Shown here piece by piece: positions 26,384-35,525 of a stretch of DNA of 63,914 nt. Numbering within the stretch: position 1 is the first letter of the stretch; every line of letters begins with the position of its first letter. The stretch is from Aquibacillus albus (GTDB taxonomy: Bacteria > Bacillota > Bacilli > Bacillales > Amphibacillaceae). Under the pieces are notes generated by a model. It worked only from the letters and a program-made list of their open reading frames with translations. It was not told where the DNA came from and made no database searches. The stretch spans positions 1 through 63,914 of the forward strand of contig NZ_JAFBDR010000025.1 in NCBI RefSeq assembly GCF_016908325.1, in the 5' to 3' direction. The position numbers and the translations under genes are program-made.

Positions 26384-26896
26384 CTAGCGATAGCTCAAAG
26401 CCAATCCTTTAAGAAAATTTCTAGCAAATTTATCGCCGCATTCCTTATAATTTTTATGCCCTTCTTTTCTTAATAAAGCACTTATCTCTCCTTTTGAAAC
26501 GCGAACCCCTGCTTTTGCTAAAATATCTATCATATCCTCACTAGTTAAGGTTAATGCTATCTTCAATTTTTTAAGCAGCACATTATTGACATTCGACTGA
26601 TTTTTTATCAATCTTTCTGGATTATCAGGTTGTCCGGGTTTGCGGTCCTGTTTCCCTCTTTTAAAGGTGATCAAGCCATTTAAAAAAGACTCCAACATGG
26701 CGTTCGTGCATTTGATATGCCCATCATCGTCTATATCTTCTTCGTCGTATTCATCTTTAGCTTTCGTAAGCAATTTTTGTACGTCATCTACCGTAACTTC
26801 TACGCCCCCAAGCTCAAAAATCTCAACCATTTTATGGTCTTTAATATCTAGTGCGTATCTGATGCGAATTAATATATCATTGTTATCTAAACTCAT
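26384..26896 (-). CDS. DUF1456 family protein (YehS-like)
   Basis: This 170-residue cytosolic protein consists of two tandem DUF1456 repeats: LIRIRYALDIKDHKMVEIF at residues 9-27 and LKKLKIALTLTSEDMIDIL near 107-125, each followed by a helix-rich half. The repeats resemble small helix-turn-helix-like units, but the biochemical role of the family is not known. An acidic linker (EEDIDDDG) falls in the first half. GGAGG lies upstream of the ATG. It is convergent with the helicase and separated from the next minus-strand genes by a terminator, so it is likely monocistronic. Confidence 0.88.
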   Translation of the reverse strand: MSLDNNDILIRIRYALDIKDHKMVEIFELGGVEVTVDDVQKLLTKAKDEYDEEDIDDDGHIKCTNAMLESFLNGLITFKRGKQDRKPGQPDNPERLIKNQSNVNNVLLKKLKIALTLTSEDMIDILAKAGVRVSKGEISALLRKEGHKNYKECGDKFARNFLKGLALSYR

Positions 26897-27026
26897 CTCA
26901 AAAATCCTCCAAGCTGTTCAGCAATCAAAATATGTTATTAATCCTTATTATTGTAACCATTTCTCCCTAACAATACAAAAATCTGCCAATCTTTAGCCAA
27001 ATTACAATCGACAAAATAATACAAAA

Positions 27027-27046
27027 TACGGGTGGTGCCAGGCGCG
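27027..27046. repeat. Half copy of the GGTGCCAG dispersed repeat
   Basis: CGGGTGGTGCCAGGCGCG resembles one arm of the GGTGCCTGACCC elements at 4768 and 63050. It is weaker than the other copies. Confidence 0.35.
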
Positions 27047-27053
27047 TTTTAAT

Positions 27054-27088
27054 GAAAAAATGGTCAACCAAAATAACTGGCTGACCAA
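27054..27088 (-). terminator. Terminator of the DUF4236-nuclease pair
   Basis: Read on the minus strand, TGGTCAGCCA pairs imperfectly with TGGTTGACCA and is followed by six T residues. It starts 10 bases after the nuclease stop codon. Confidence 0.8.
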
Positions 27089-27097
27089 ATAACACTT

Positions 27098-28309
27098 TTA
27101 CAAACTCTCACAAACCAAGCCGTCATTATCACTTCCGTCTAATCCATGTGGGTCCCTCTCTGGTCCACCAGCAGCCTCATAAAAGTCTTGAGCTTCCTGT
27201 TGTGTATCAAAGTCGCTACAGTTACGATCAGGACCGTTCGGATCATATTTCAATTCAGACCCGCTTGGTTGCTCTGTACTAGTTTCCGGCTCTGAATCAG
27301 AAGTGGCTTCCTCTTTGGCAAATCCATCCTCTGTTACATATCCTGGAATGCTCCATATCCCTTTGTTCGCACTTTTTGCACGATTTTGGGCTTTTATATA
27401 TGCATCAAAGTGGGTGTAAGGTGGATCATACACATAAGCAACCCTTGCAAGCCCTTCTTCTAATAACATTTCATTAAACATTTTTCCGTCGACCCATAGA
27501 TAGGCAAGTAAACGATCATAATGATCACGTTTTGGACCATCATATTCGATTTGTACCTGTTTTCCAGAGAGCTTGTCTTTCGCAAACTGGCTTGCTTCAG
27601 GTCCAAATTCTTGCACTGGTAAACTTGGATGCTTCGTTTCTGGTGTATCGACTAATAGTAAACGGATGGCTTCTTCCTTTCCGTTCAGGTTCACCTCTAT
27701 CGTGTCCCCGTCAACAATTCTAGTAACCGTAGCTACAGGTAAAGAGGAATGATTTGCTTCGCTTGATTCCTCTTCCTTTTGTTGTTCGGTTGACTCAGGG
27801 CTTTCTTTCGCAGGCTCTTTTGATTCCTGTTTCTTTTCTTGATCACTGGTTTCTATGTTATCTTTTTCGTCTTCGTTACTCTCTGCATCGGTCTCCTTTG
27901 TATCGTCGTCCTTAGGAGAGTCTTTTTCCTCAAGTTCACTCTCTGTATCGGTCTCTTTCGCAGCATCCTTAGGAGAGTCTTCATACTCTTGCTCACTTGC
28001 TGCATTAGACTCGTCAGAAGTTTCTGTGGACGTATTGTCTACTTCGTCTGTACGAGGCTCACTATCTTTAGCGGTTTCCCCGCCAGACGCTTGAGCAGAA
28101 AATCCTCCGATTACAATCATAAATCCAATCAATGAAATTATTATCGGTTTCTTTGACCTTGCACCTAGTTTCTTATTAATGGAGCCTTCATGTATGCCCC
28201 AATAAGCAATCCCAATACCAATAACTAGTCCAAGAGTGGCTATAGGAAAATTAATGATTAATCCGATGATGATTGGTATCGCTACAATTGTTAAACATCC
28301 TGCCATCAC
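27098..28309 (-). CDS. Membrane-anchored staphylococcal-type nuclease with excalibur domain
   Basis: This 403-residue protein has two N-terminal hydrophobic helices (about 5-35 and 55-72), an acidic low-complexity linker (about 75-190) with near-repeats such as EDSPKD and EKDSPKD, a thermonuclease domain (about 193-335), and a C-terminal excalibur calcium-binding motif (DRNCSDF to [11 protein letters not shown]). Catalytic residues match staphylococcal nuclease: Asp in VDGDT, Arg in IRLLLVD, Asp and Glu in VDTPE, and Arg in YDRLLAY. The linker and excalibur domain suggest the nuclease faces outward at the cell surface. Its start overlaps the end of the DUF4236 gene by 4 bases (ATGA), so the two are co-translated. 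Confidence 0.9.
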   Translation of the reverse strand: MMAGCLTIVAIPIIIGLIINFPIATLGLVIGIGIAYWGIHEGSINKKLGARSKKPIIISLIGFMIVIGGFSAQASGGETAKDSEPRTDEVDNTSTETSDESNAASEQEYEDSPKDAAKETDTESELEEKDSPKDDDTKETDAESNEDEKDNIETSDQEKKQESKEPAKESPESTEQQKEEESSEANHSSLPVATVTRIVDGDTIEVNLNGKEEAIRLLLVDTPETKHPSLPVQEFGPEASQFAKDKLSGKQVQIEYDGPKRDHYDRLLAYLWVDGKMFNEMLLEEGLARVAYVYDPPYTHFDAYIKAQNRAKSANKGIWSIPGYVTEDGFAKEEATSDSEPETSTEQPSGSELKYDPNGPDRNCSDFDTQQEAQDFYEAAGGPERDPHGLDGSDNDGLVCESL

Positions 28310-29391
28310 TGAACCTCCTCTACAAATTTAAACCCTTTTGTCTTTAAAAATTTCATGTGCGGTTTAAATTGTTCGATTATATCGGAGCAGTCGATATTGG
28401 TGAAGGTAGTAGATTCAATTTGTGATCGATTGGTCATGACTGACAAGATGCAACCATAGTCCTCGGATTCATCTGCAGTGGAATAATCGTAAACGTTAAC
28501 TTGAACCATTTCGATTGGAAAAATAGCAAATAATTCTCTAATAACCCGGAGCACACAGCTGCAAACGTAGTCCTGATATAACTGAAAATACTTTCCTTTA
28601 GCCATTTTCCGCTGTGAAAGCTTTCCGGTTTTTGTAAGCGATAGCGTTGTTTCAGGTATCACCTGTTTATTCTCAATTTCTAAACGGACGGTTACATGCT
28701 TGCCATCGTGATCAAACACATAGGTTATATCGTTGCCAAGTTCGATGATGTCCTCAAACGGATTTATTTCCTCCAAGATAGCTGTCCAGGCAGATATATC
28801 TCTATTCAAAATAGAGGTGGCATTCGCTTTAGCTTGCTCCCATTGTTTTACAAGCATCAAGTCCTTTTCCTGTTCTTCAGGCAAGCTTTCTTCCCATATT
28901 TTGAGTCTAGCCTCAACGCGGTTGAATAACTTGTCTCTCCACGTAGGCTTGTAGTTTTGGATGGTGGCTTTTATATTCTGAACATGGGGACCATCTTCAT
29001 TTTCAGGAAATGGTCTTGGTGAAGAAAGGATTTCATTCCAATCGATTCCATCACTTGCTTCCTCATGTACACGCGTTAACATGTCAATTCTGGATTCGAA
29101 TCTTTCTACTTCAGCTTCTGCTTTAGTGTATTGGTTCTCTTTTTCAACCTCGAATTGTTGCTGCTCTTTTATCCGTTCATTGCTCGTACGCTGGGCACGT
29201 TTTTTTCTTGAACCAATCCGTTGGTTATACGAAATCCCAGTACCAGGAATCGAGGAACCAGTTGATAAACCTCTTTTGCTCACATTCACACGAGCTCCTT
29301 TACTACCAATTGAGGTACTGATACCTTTCGTTCCGACATTCATTCGAACCCTGGGGGCAACTTTTATACTTTTACGAAATCGAAATCCCAT
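28306..29391 (-). CDS. DUF4236 domain protein of unknown function
   Basis: The first 60 residues form a DUF4236 domain, with the Ser/Gly-rich pattern [17 protein letters not shown] followed by [16 protein letters not shown] coiled-coil stretch ([19 protein letters not shown]) follows near residue 80, then about 250 residues of mixed fold that I cannot assign. There is no signal peptide or membrane helix. GGAGG precedes the ATG. It is the first gene of a two-gene operon whose second product is a surface nuclease, so the pair may act on DNA at the envelope; that is an inference from overlap only. The total length of 361 residues is longer than many DUF4236 proteins. Confidence 0.8.
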   Translation of the reverse strand: MGFRFRKSIKVAPRVRMNVGTKGISTSIGSKGARVNVSKRGLSTGSSIPGTGISYNQRIGSRKKRAQRTSNERIKEQQQFEVEKENQYTKAEAEVERFESRIDMLTRVHEEASDGIDWNEILSSPRPFPENEDGPHVQNIKATIQNYKPTWRDKLFNRVEARLKIWEESLPEEQEKDLMLVKQWEQAKANATSILNRDISAWTAILEEINPFEDIIELGNDITYVFDHDGKHVTVRLEIENKQVIPETTLSLTKTGKLSQRKMAKGKYFQLYQDYVCSCVLRVIRELFAIFPIEMVQVNVYDYSTADESEDYGCILSVMTNRSQIESTTFTNIDCSDIIEQFKPHMKFLKTKGFKFVEEVQ

Positions 29392-29746
29392 TGTACACCT
29401 CCGATTAAATGGAAATTTATTGCTATTTTATTCGTCAAAAAATCTATCTATTCGTGAAAGACAGATATTGGATTTAGTAAATGAATAGAATGGCATGTCC
29501 TATAATTGAATTTTGGGACGAATAGGTATTCCACTTTTTATTTTATCAGCTTAGTAAAGGGGAAAAATTGATAAATAGCTGGTTATTTTTGTAGAGATTT
29601 CCAAGCGAAAGTATTTGATGAACATAAAAAAAAGACCCTCACAAACGTAGTTAAGCGTTAAGCCAAATGGTTTTAACATTTCCCACATATTCCAAGGGAA
29701 CGTGGGAAAAATAAGTTTTGTAAGAGCTTATGAATGGGGGATAACG
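29392..29746. other. Intergenic region with one hairpin
   Basis: This 355-base gap separates divergent genes. It holds an inverted repeat TTTCCCAC/GTGGGAAA (29679-29709) upstream of the 69-residue gene and an A-run with GACCC at 29627. No gene or known RNA is recognised. Confidence 0.4.
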
Positions 29747-29956
29747 ATGAAGAAAAAAACGTGGTTTGAATACGAAATGGAAAACGTTGGGGCAGAAACA
29801 GATAGTCCGGCAGTTTTAAATGATGTGATTAGTACAGAGTTTGAACAATATCCAGGACAAAATGAAAGTCTTATCGAAGCAAAAAGTCAACTGACACCAA
29901 GTCAGGAGCTTATCCAACGTAACAAAGATGGTAAGACATGGTTGCCCAACGAATGA
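29747..29956 (+). CDS. Hypothetical 69-residue acidic protein
   Basis: The short soluble product begins MKKKTWFEYEMENVGAETDS and is rich in Glu, Asn and Gln. I recognise no domain. ATG 29747 is chosen because GGGGGA lies 6 bases upstream; a longer frame to 29702 lacks a ribosome site and contains the hairpin. A terminator-like stem follows within 20 bases of the stop, which supports a real gene. The spacing and size would suit a small regulator or stress peptide, but nothing in the sequence proves a role. Confidence 0.6.
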   Translation: MKKKTWFEYEMENVGAETDSPAVLNDVISTEFEQYPGQNESLIEAKSQLTPSQELIQRNKDGKTWLPNE

Positions 29957-29962
29957 TGAATG

Positions 29963-29992
29963 AAGGGAACGTATGCGGCTCCCCTTCTTACT
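29963..29992 (+). terminator. Terminator of the 69-residue gene
   Basis: GAAGGG pairs with CCCTTC across a loop, followed by TTACTT. The T-run is broken, so efficiency is uncertain. Confidence 0.5.
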
Positions 29993-30081
29993 TGTGATAC
30001 GTTTAGGATAGACTTTTAATGATGCTATATTCTCAAAATTTGGGAACTTTTGCTGCTATAGTTTTGTGGGGTATAAAGTTC

Positions 30082-30155
30082 AGGGTCAGACCCCTCAACT
30101 ACAACATCTAATAATAAACACGATTGTTGTAGTATAATGAGGGAGTCAGACCCTT
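30082..30155. repeat. Long GGGTCAGACCC palindromic element
   Basis: AGGGTCAGACCCCTCAACTA... pairs with its mirror near 30125-30155 (TGTTGTAGT...GAGGGAGTCAGACCCT), giving arms of about 25 bases with a small bulge. It is the longest member of the GGGTC family here and lies at the end of the pectate lyase gene. Confidence 0.7.
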
Positions 30156-30173
30156 ATGGGACAGCTTCTTTTC

Positions 30174-33100
30174 TTATTTTACTGTTATAGAAGTAGTAGC
30201 TTTAAACTTTTGACCAGTTGTTAATTTACCAGTAACTACTAACGCTTGTTCTCCTTCTTCAAGGATATTTAGTAGTTGTTGACGTGGGAATACAACTTTG
30301 TATTCATTCACACCATCATCGTCAAAATCAACAATTGGACTTTTCTTTTGCTTTTTCTTATCAGATGGAGTAATTTCTCCATTTAGTAAAAGACTTTCGA
30401 AGTCAATATCTTCTAACAGGCTTTCATCATCAAACTCAAGATATGCAGTTAAAACCGCATTGCTATTTTCCTTTGCTTTCTCGCTTTTCTTTTCATTTTT
30501 ATTTAATACGACTGGACGGAATTCAACTTCAGCCATCACAGTTGGTATATAAGATAAGAAATCTCCCCAAATGATATTAGCCTTTAAACCATCAACATCT
30601 TCATGACGGTCATACGGTAGTTCCGGCTCAAGACTTACAAAGTTTTCATCAGTTAACATATCTCCAGAAGCATTAATGGATACTTCTCCATTAAAGAAAT
30701 AGTTGTCATCAGACACCGCATAATCCGGATAAGTGTCTGCTGTCGTTATGGCATTCTGGTAAGATACAACACCACTTAACTGAAAGTCTTCTTCTATGCC
30801 ATCATAGGTAGAGAAGTCTAAGTTTCTAGCATTGTTAAAGGAAATAATATTTTCTGCAATGACCCCTGGGTTACTGTTACTAGTGAAACCAGTCGCTCCA
30901 TTATTAAACGCAATACTGTCGCGAATGATGTGTGGGACGTGGACACCTTCACCACCAAGCTTGAAGCCGTTCTTGTCACCGTCTCCAACTGTACCATCTG
31001 TCAGTGTACCATTTTCATAGGCAATACTATCCTCAATCACTACAGCACCAATGGCACCGGTACCAACCTTTGTATAAAGATCCCAACCATCGTCAATGTT
31101 GTGGTGAGCAATACAACCGCGGAAAATGTTGCCTTCGCCTGACGTTAGTTTGGCCGCAAATCCATCGGCGTTATTGTTAGAAGGATCGGCATTATCAAAC
31201 GACTCACTATTTAAAATGAGGTTGTGTGATGGCCAGTCCTCAAGATTAGGACTATTGTCGGTGCGACTGATTTGTAAACCAGTGTCACCATTTTCATAGA
31301 ATCTGCTGTCTTCCACAATGTTATGGTTACCACCAACAACAAATCCTTTTGTATTGGCTGCAGAACGAGCAAAGTCTATGCCTTTGACGTGCCAGTAGTT
31401 ACCGCTTAATACGACACCTTCAGAACGCTTGTCAAAGTCAATCACAGGTCGAGCACCATCGGCAGCAACCATATATTTTCTTGCATCTGCAGTACCGTCG
31501 TTGTATTTAGAGATTTCTAGCTTAGAATCTCTGACATAGTCACCATCAGCAAGAACAATTCTTTGATCTGGTTGGACATATTCCACTGCAGTGTCTAAAT
31601 CAAGTGGATTGTTGCTAGTTCCGTCACCAGCACTTGTGCCATCTGGAGTTACATAGATATCTGCACCATCTCTAAATGTCTTCATTGATACAGTAAAGTT
31701 CTTGACGATCTTGTCGTAAGAAGTTAAATACTGTGTATCGCTTGGTAAGAACGTTACACTGAAGTTTGTATCTGCATTTTCTTCAAGTGTAGCATGTACT
31801 TCGACTAATTCCCCTTGTGTAACTGCTAAGTTACTTTCAATAACCTCTTGACCAGCTTTTACTGCTACTGTTCCGTCAACGTTAGACTTTAATAGTAAGT
31901 CATAGTCTGCTTCGGAAGCTTTGTCACGGGAAACGATTTCTAATTTAGGTTCCACTGGTTCAGCCGGTGGAAATACTCTTGGTGCATCAGTCGCAGCTGC
32001 AGTTACATTGAAGTCCATATTATACACTTCGATGTCAGCTAAACGTGCAGTGTAGAATCCTACGTAAATTTTGTCGTCTTGAACGTTTAAAATTTCAGGC
32101 TCAAAGAAAATGGCTTCTTCTCCATCATTTAATTGGCCAGTAAATCCGCTGTTTGTTTTTGCTAACGTTAATCGGTAATCTTGGGCTGGATAAGTATTGT
32201 CTGTTGTAGGCTTTTCAGCTAATAACATCTGCTTTTGGACACCTTGACTACCAGCACCATCAGAAGATTCTACTCCAGTACGGATAAACAATTGTGTGCC
32301 GTTTTCTGCTTGTGTACCACCACTATATCCACCTACTGCAGCGATGTTGGAAGCAAAAACACCATCATTGTCGTTTTCACCAATCGCATCACGAGCCATA
32401 ATACCAAAAGATTCTTGACCATCGTGTGGGTCTTTGGCATATTCATTTACTTTGATGTCGGCGGATAGAGTGAAGTTATCTTCTACCGCATCAATTACCG
32501 TGTAATAGAAGGTGATACCATCGTGGTCACCGGTTATTTTTCCGGAACTATTACCTTCTGCTACGATTCGAATTCCGCCATTGTCCAGCGTTTGAATATA
32601 GTTTGTATCAGACCCAGTTGATTGACCAAACTGAATTTTATTCCATTCTACGGTTGTTTCTTCACGAACGGTTACGTCAAATGAAGTTGGCTCAATGGAA
32701 TCATCTGCTGGGTTAATAACGATTGTGTATTGTCCTGCGGTCGAATGATCAAATGCTGATGTGTCTACATCATAATCTGATGTATCTAAAATTTCTTGGT
32801 CACCATTGTCATACACCTTGGATACTTCTAGACCGTCAGAATGAAACACATCCCCAACAGTGTAAGTGGTTTGCGGATATTCTGTAACACGAATCTCATC
32901 CAGTTCCTTTTCCTTTACGTTAACAGTGAAAGTCGCCTTAACGCCTTTGTGCGTCACTGTTACTTCCTTGTCTCCTTCTATTGATGTATCTAACTCGGAA
33001 ACGTCGAACTCATCTCGTGTTAATCGAACAGAATTTCCATCACTGTACTCTGCAACAACAACAATTCCGTTTAATTCTAATTCATCGCCAAGGTAGTATT

Positions 33101-34343
33101 GTGTTTTTTCAGGAAGTTGAGTAACTTCAACTGCATCTAATTCCGCATCACTAACATGAATAGTAAATGATGTGGTAACACTGGAAGATTCTAAAGATGT
33201 AACAGTTACCGTTTTTTCTCCGGAGCTCTCAAAAGTGTAGTCAGAATCGATTTCTTCTCCATTAATTTCAAAAATATAATCGTCACTCGTTAAATCTTCT
33301 ACATAATAACCGTCATTATAAGATCCTGTTACGACAAGACCTTGTGGATCAAAGCTATCCTGTAAATAATAATCTGTTTTAGCCGGATAATATTTCACTT
33401 CCATGCTTGTTAAAGCTAGTTCGATAATGTCTAAATCAATCGTAGTTTCTGCACCGTTATAATGAATGGTAATTGTGTTTGTACCAGAAGAACTACTGTC
33501 AAATCCAGTGACAATCAAGTCCTCAACTGGGACAACAGTTTCGGTGTTATCTTCATTTACTGCTGTAACTTTTAATCCACTTAAATCAAGCTCTTCACCA
33601 ACAAGATACTCTGTTTTCATGTCCGATGCATCAACATCAAGTGATGAGGTTGCGACATCGGAGACATTCACTTCCGTGTCAGAGAAAGTTATTTCCCCAT
33701 TTCGAGCAACGAACAAGCCGACATGAATGTTGCCTGACAAAGCATCCTCTAATTTGAATGTTTCGCTTTCCCCATTTGAAGTTACAACAAATGTATCCCC
33801 GGATTTTTTAATAGATAAATCGTATGACTCTCCAGTTGCAGGTGGGACATTGTCTGAGAAAACATCTAACTTAGACAAGCCACCGCCGTCATAGCCGTCT
33901 TTACTATAAAATCCACGCATGTCTCCATCGAGTGCACCAACTGCAACGTAATTGTGACGATTCTTGCCATCACTGTCTTCTCCGGTTTCATCAAGCAGCA
34001 TTATACCAAAAGCGCGCTGGCTGTCAGGACTGTAAGAATCAGCAGATGCGGTTGTTTGTATTTCAAAGTTATCATCCGCATTCAATGTTAAGGATTGCAA
34101 CGATACGCCGATTTCACTGCTTGCGATTTTTCCACCCTCAGCAAGTATGGTAAGAGAACCATCACCATTGTCAGTTGGTGCGGTGTTTTTACCGTCACTT
34201 GTATTAGAGCCAAACGCTTCAAAGCTCCAATCGTCCCCAAGTGGATCTTCAAACGTTTCTGCAAACACCATCAAGTTCATGTTCGAAAAAAACATGAAAA
34301 AGATAGCAAAGATTGCTATGTTTTTGCTCCATCGTCGCTTCAT
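30174..34343 (-). CDS. Secreted multidomain family PL9 pectate lyase
   Basis: This 1389-residue exported protein probably degrades pectin outside the cell. It has a signal peptide (1-28), a concanavalin-like domain (about 30-230), four Ig-like repeats of the Big_3 type (about 232-565), a second concanavalin-like domain (about 567-785), a linker, a PL9 right-handed beta-helix (about 890-1290) and an Ig-like tail. PL9 hallmarks are present: YENGDTGLQISR, DNADPSNNNADGFAAKL and HHNIDDGWDLYTK. The Lys of ADGFAAK near residue 1065 is the expected catalytic base and the clustered Asp residues the calcium ligands. No sortase motif or S-layer domain is seen. AAGGAGAG precedes the ATG. A cre box lies about 190 bases upstream. 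Confidence 0.9.
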   Translation of the reverse strand: MKRRWSKNIAIFAIFFMFFSNMNLMVFAETFEDPLGDDWSFEAFGSNTSDGKNTAPTDNGDGSLTILAEGGKIASSEIGVSLQSLTLNADDNFEIQTTASADSYSPDSQRAFGIMLLDETGEDSDGKNRHNYVAVGALDGDMRGFYSKDGYDGGGLSKLDVFSDNVPPATGESYDLSIKKSGDTFVVTSNGESETFKLEDALSGNIHVGLFVARNGEITFSDTEVNVSDVATSSLDVDASDMKTEYLVGEELDLSGLKVTAVNEDNTETVVPVEDLIVTGFDSSSSGTNTITIHYNGAETTIDLDIIELALTSMEVKYYPAKTDYYLQDSFDPQGLVVTGSYNDGYYVEDLTSDDYIFEINGEEIDSDYTFESSGEKTVTVTSLESSSVTTSFTIHVSDAELDAVEVTQLPEKTQYYLGDELELNGIVVVAEYSDGNSVRLTRDEFDVSELDTSIEGDKEVTVTHKGVKATFTVNVKEKELDEIRVTEYPQTTYTVGDVFHSDGLEVSKVYDNGDQEILDTSDYDVDTSAFDHSTAGQYTIVINPADDSIEPTSFDVTVREETTVEWNKIQFGQSTGSDTNYIQTLDNGGIRIVAEGNSSGKITGDHDGITFYYTVIDAVEDNFTLSADIKVNEYAKDPHDGQESFGIMARDAIGENDNDGVFASNIAAVGGYSGGTQAENGTQLFIRTGVESSDGAGSQGVQKQMLLAEKPTTDNTYPAQDYRLTLAKTNSGFTGQLNDGEEAIFFEPEILNVQDDKIYVGFYTARLADIEVYNMDFNVTAAATDAPRVFPPAEPVEPKLEIVSRDKASEADYDLLLKSNVDGTVAVKAGQEVIESNLAVTQGELVEVHATLEENADTNFSVTFLPSDTQYLTSYDKIVKNFTVSMKTFRDGADIYVTPDGTSAGDGTSNNPLDLDTAVEYVQPDQRIVLADGDYVRDSKLEISKYNDGTADARKYMVAADGARPVIDFDKRSEGVVLSGNYWHVKGIDFARSAANTKGFVVGGNHNIVEDSRFYENGDTGLQISRTDNSPNLEDWPSHNLILNSESFDNADPSNNNADGFAAKLTSGEGNIFRGCIAHHNIDDGWDLYTKVGTGAIGAVVIEDSIAYENGTLTDGTVGDGDKNGFKLGGEGVHVPHIIRDSIAFNNGATGFTSNSNPGVIAENIISFNNARNLDFSTYDGIEEDFQLSGVVSYQNAITTADTYPDYAVSDDNYFFNGEVSINASGDMLTDENFVSLEPELPYDRHEDVDGLKANIIWGDFLSYIPTVMAEVEFRPVVLNKNEKKSEKAKENSNAVLTAYLEFDDESLLEDIDFESLLLNGEITPSDKKKQKKSPIVDFDDDGVNEYKVVFPRQQLLNILEEGEQALVVTGKLTTGQKFKATTSITVK

Positions 34344-34534
34344 TTAATAATCTCTCCTTATTTAAAATTTTTGAAGCAGGTAAGCTCTTGTCTAACACCT
34401 CCTGAATGCAAAGATTACTAGGCCTAGTTTTCTGGGTAAGTTTGTTCTGTAATGTGAATCATGAAGTTGATTTGTGTGGTTAAAAGAGGAAGTACTTCAA
34501 AATAACAACGTTGTGATTAAAAAATATACAAATT

Positions 34535-34548
34535 TGAAAGCGCTGTCA
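34535..34548. promoter_or_regulatory. CcpA-binding cre box for the pectate lyase gene
   Basis: TGAAAGCGCTGTCA matches the cre consensus closely. It lies upstream of the minus-strand pectate lyase gene, fitting catabolite repression of a secreted polysaccharide-degrading enzyme. Confidence 0.75.
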
Positions 34549-34728
34549 ATATAATGTCTGAATTTTGAATTATACTAAACTGACTTTTAAACATGTATAG
34601 TACGATGGTTATAGATAAACAGAAGGGACTTTTGTCATAAATCCTGATGATCTCTACGTTAGTGCCTGTAGTGTTTATGATAGCGATTATAAAAATTAGG
34701 TATTATTTTAGTAATAGCAAACTAAAAA

Positions 34729-34763
34729 GTGCGTAAATCCAAACAGGGTTTACGCATTTTCTT
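34729..34763 (+). terminator. Terminator with no upstream gene on its strand
   Basis: GTGCGTAAA pairs with TTTACGCAT followed by TTTCTT. The nearest plus-strand gene to the left ends near 29956, so this could end a short untranslated RNA or be a relic. The rest of 34344-34890 shows no gene. Confidence 0.55.
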
Positions 34764-34890
34764 AATTAAAAAGAAATAGAAACTAGAGAATCAAATACAT
34801 GCTGTACAAAATTTGACTTTTACCATTAGCAGTACAAGGGATTCACCTTTTGACTTTTTGTATATTTTTTCATATTAATAAAATAATATT

Positions 34891-34918
34891 ACTTGTATTT
34901 ACAATTGTAATAACAAGT
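34891..34918. promoter_or_regulatory. Probable operator of the MarR-like regulator
   Basis: A 28-base near-perfect palindrome centred on TTACAATTGTAA with outer arms ACTTGT and ACAAGT ends 16 bases before the regulator start codon. MarR-family proteins bind such palindromes and repress their own genes. Confidence 0.65.
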
Positions 34919-34933
34919 AAAGGATGATGAATC

Positions 34934-35425
34934 GTGAATGTATTACTTAAGCAAAAAACTGTTGTAATTATTAGGGCGTTGTATTTTTGTATGGAAAGGA
35001 AGTGGGCGGAATTAGAAAAGCTTTATGATATATCACCTGCTCAACAGCATATTTTATTTTTACTTTCCACAAACAAAAATCAGCTTACCCCGACACAATT
35101 AAGCGAATTAGGTTGTTGGCATATTTCTACTGTTACGCGGTTATTAAAACCATTAAAAGCAAATGGCTTTATAAATGTAACAACAAATAAAGAGAAGCCT
35201 AGATATAAGAGAGTTTCCCTTACAGCTAAAGGAAAACAAATGCTGGAAAATTTAATGGATGCAGCCAGAGATTTGGAACAATTTCCTTTTGATATTGGTG
35301 ATCTGTCAGAGGAAGAAGTGGAAAAGTTTTTAAAATTTGGTCAAAGCATTCTAGATATTAATAAAGGTGATGATTTTATAAAAAAGGTGATAAATGCAAG
35401 AGTAGAGGGCTACGATTATGTGTAA
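34934..35425 (+). CDS. MarR-family regulator, ScoC/Hpr-like
   Basis: This 163-residue winged-helix protein has its DNA-recognition region around QLSELGCWHISTVTRLLKPL (residues 54-73) and the wing NKEKPRYKRVSLT near 85-97. The segment LGCWHISTVTRLLKPLKANGF is closer to ScoC (Hpr), the protease/sporulation repressor of Bacillus, than to drug-sensing MarR proteins. The start is GTG 34934, preceded by AAAGGATGATG; an ATG 10 bases earlier is out of frame and stops quickly. A long palindrome just upstream suggests autorepression. The neighbouring secreted pectate lyase makes exoenzyme control an attractive but untested idea. Confidence 0.82.
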   Translation: MNVLLKQKTVVIIRALYFCMERKWAELEKLYDISPAQQHILFLLSTNKNQLTPTQLSELGCWHISTVTRLLKPLKANGFINVTTNKEKPRYKRVSLTAKGKQMLENLMDAARDLEQFPFDIGDLSEEEVEKFLKFGQSILDINKGDDFIKKVINARVEGYDYV

Positions 35426-35525
35426 TAATTGTATCTTTTGAAAATGAATTTTGTTCTTATTGAATGTGCAAGTTTTAGAATGATATTTGTGAAAAATTCC
35501 TTAGAGTCGTCTAGGAGGTCATTTC

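Noticed and set aside
27839-28135. Open frames of up to 98 codons opposite the acidic linker of the nuclease gene.
   Set aside because: They arise from the repetitive Glu/Ser/Asp codons on the other strand and give low-complexity, Cys/Phe/Ser-rich products.
29081-29488. A 135-codon frame opposite the DUF4236 gene.
   Set aside because: It lies inside a well-supported gene, and no ribosome site or domain supports it.
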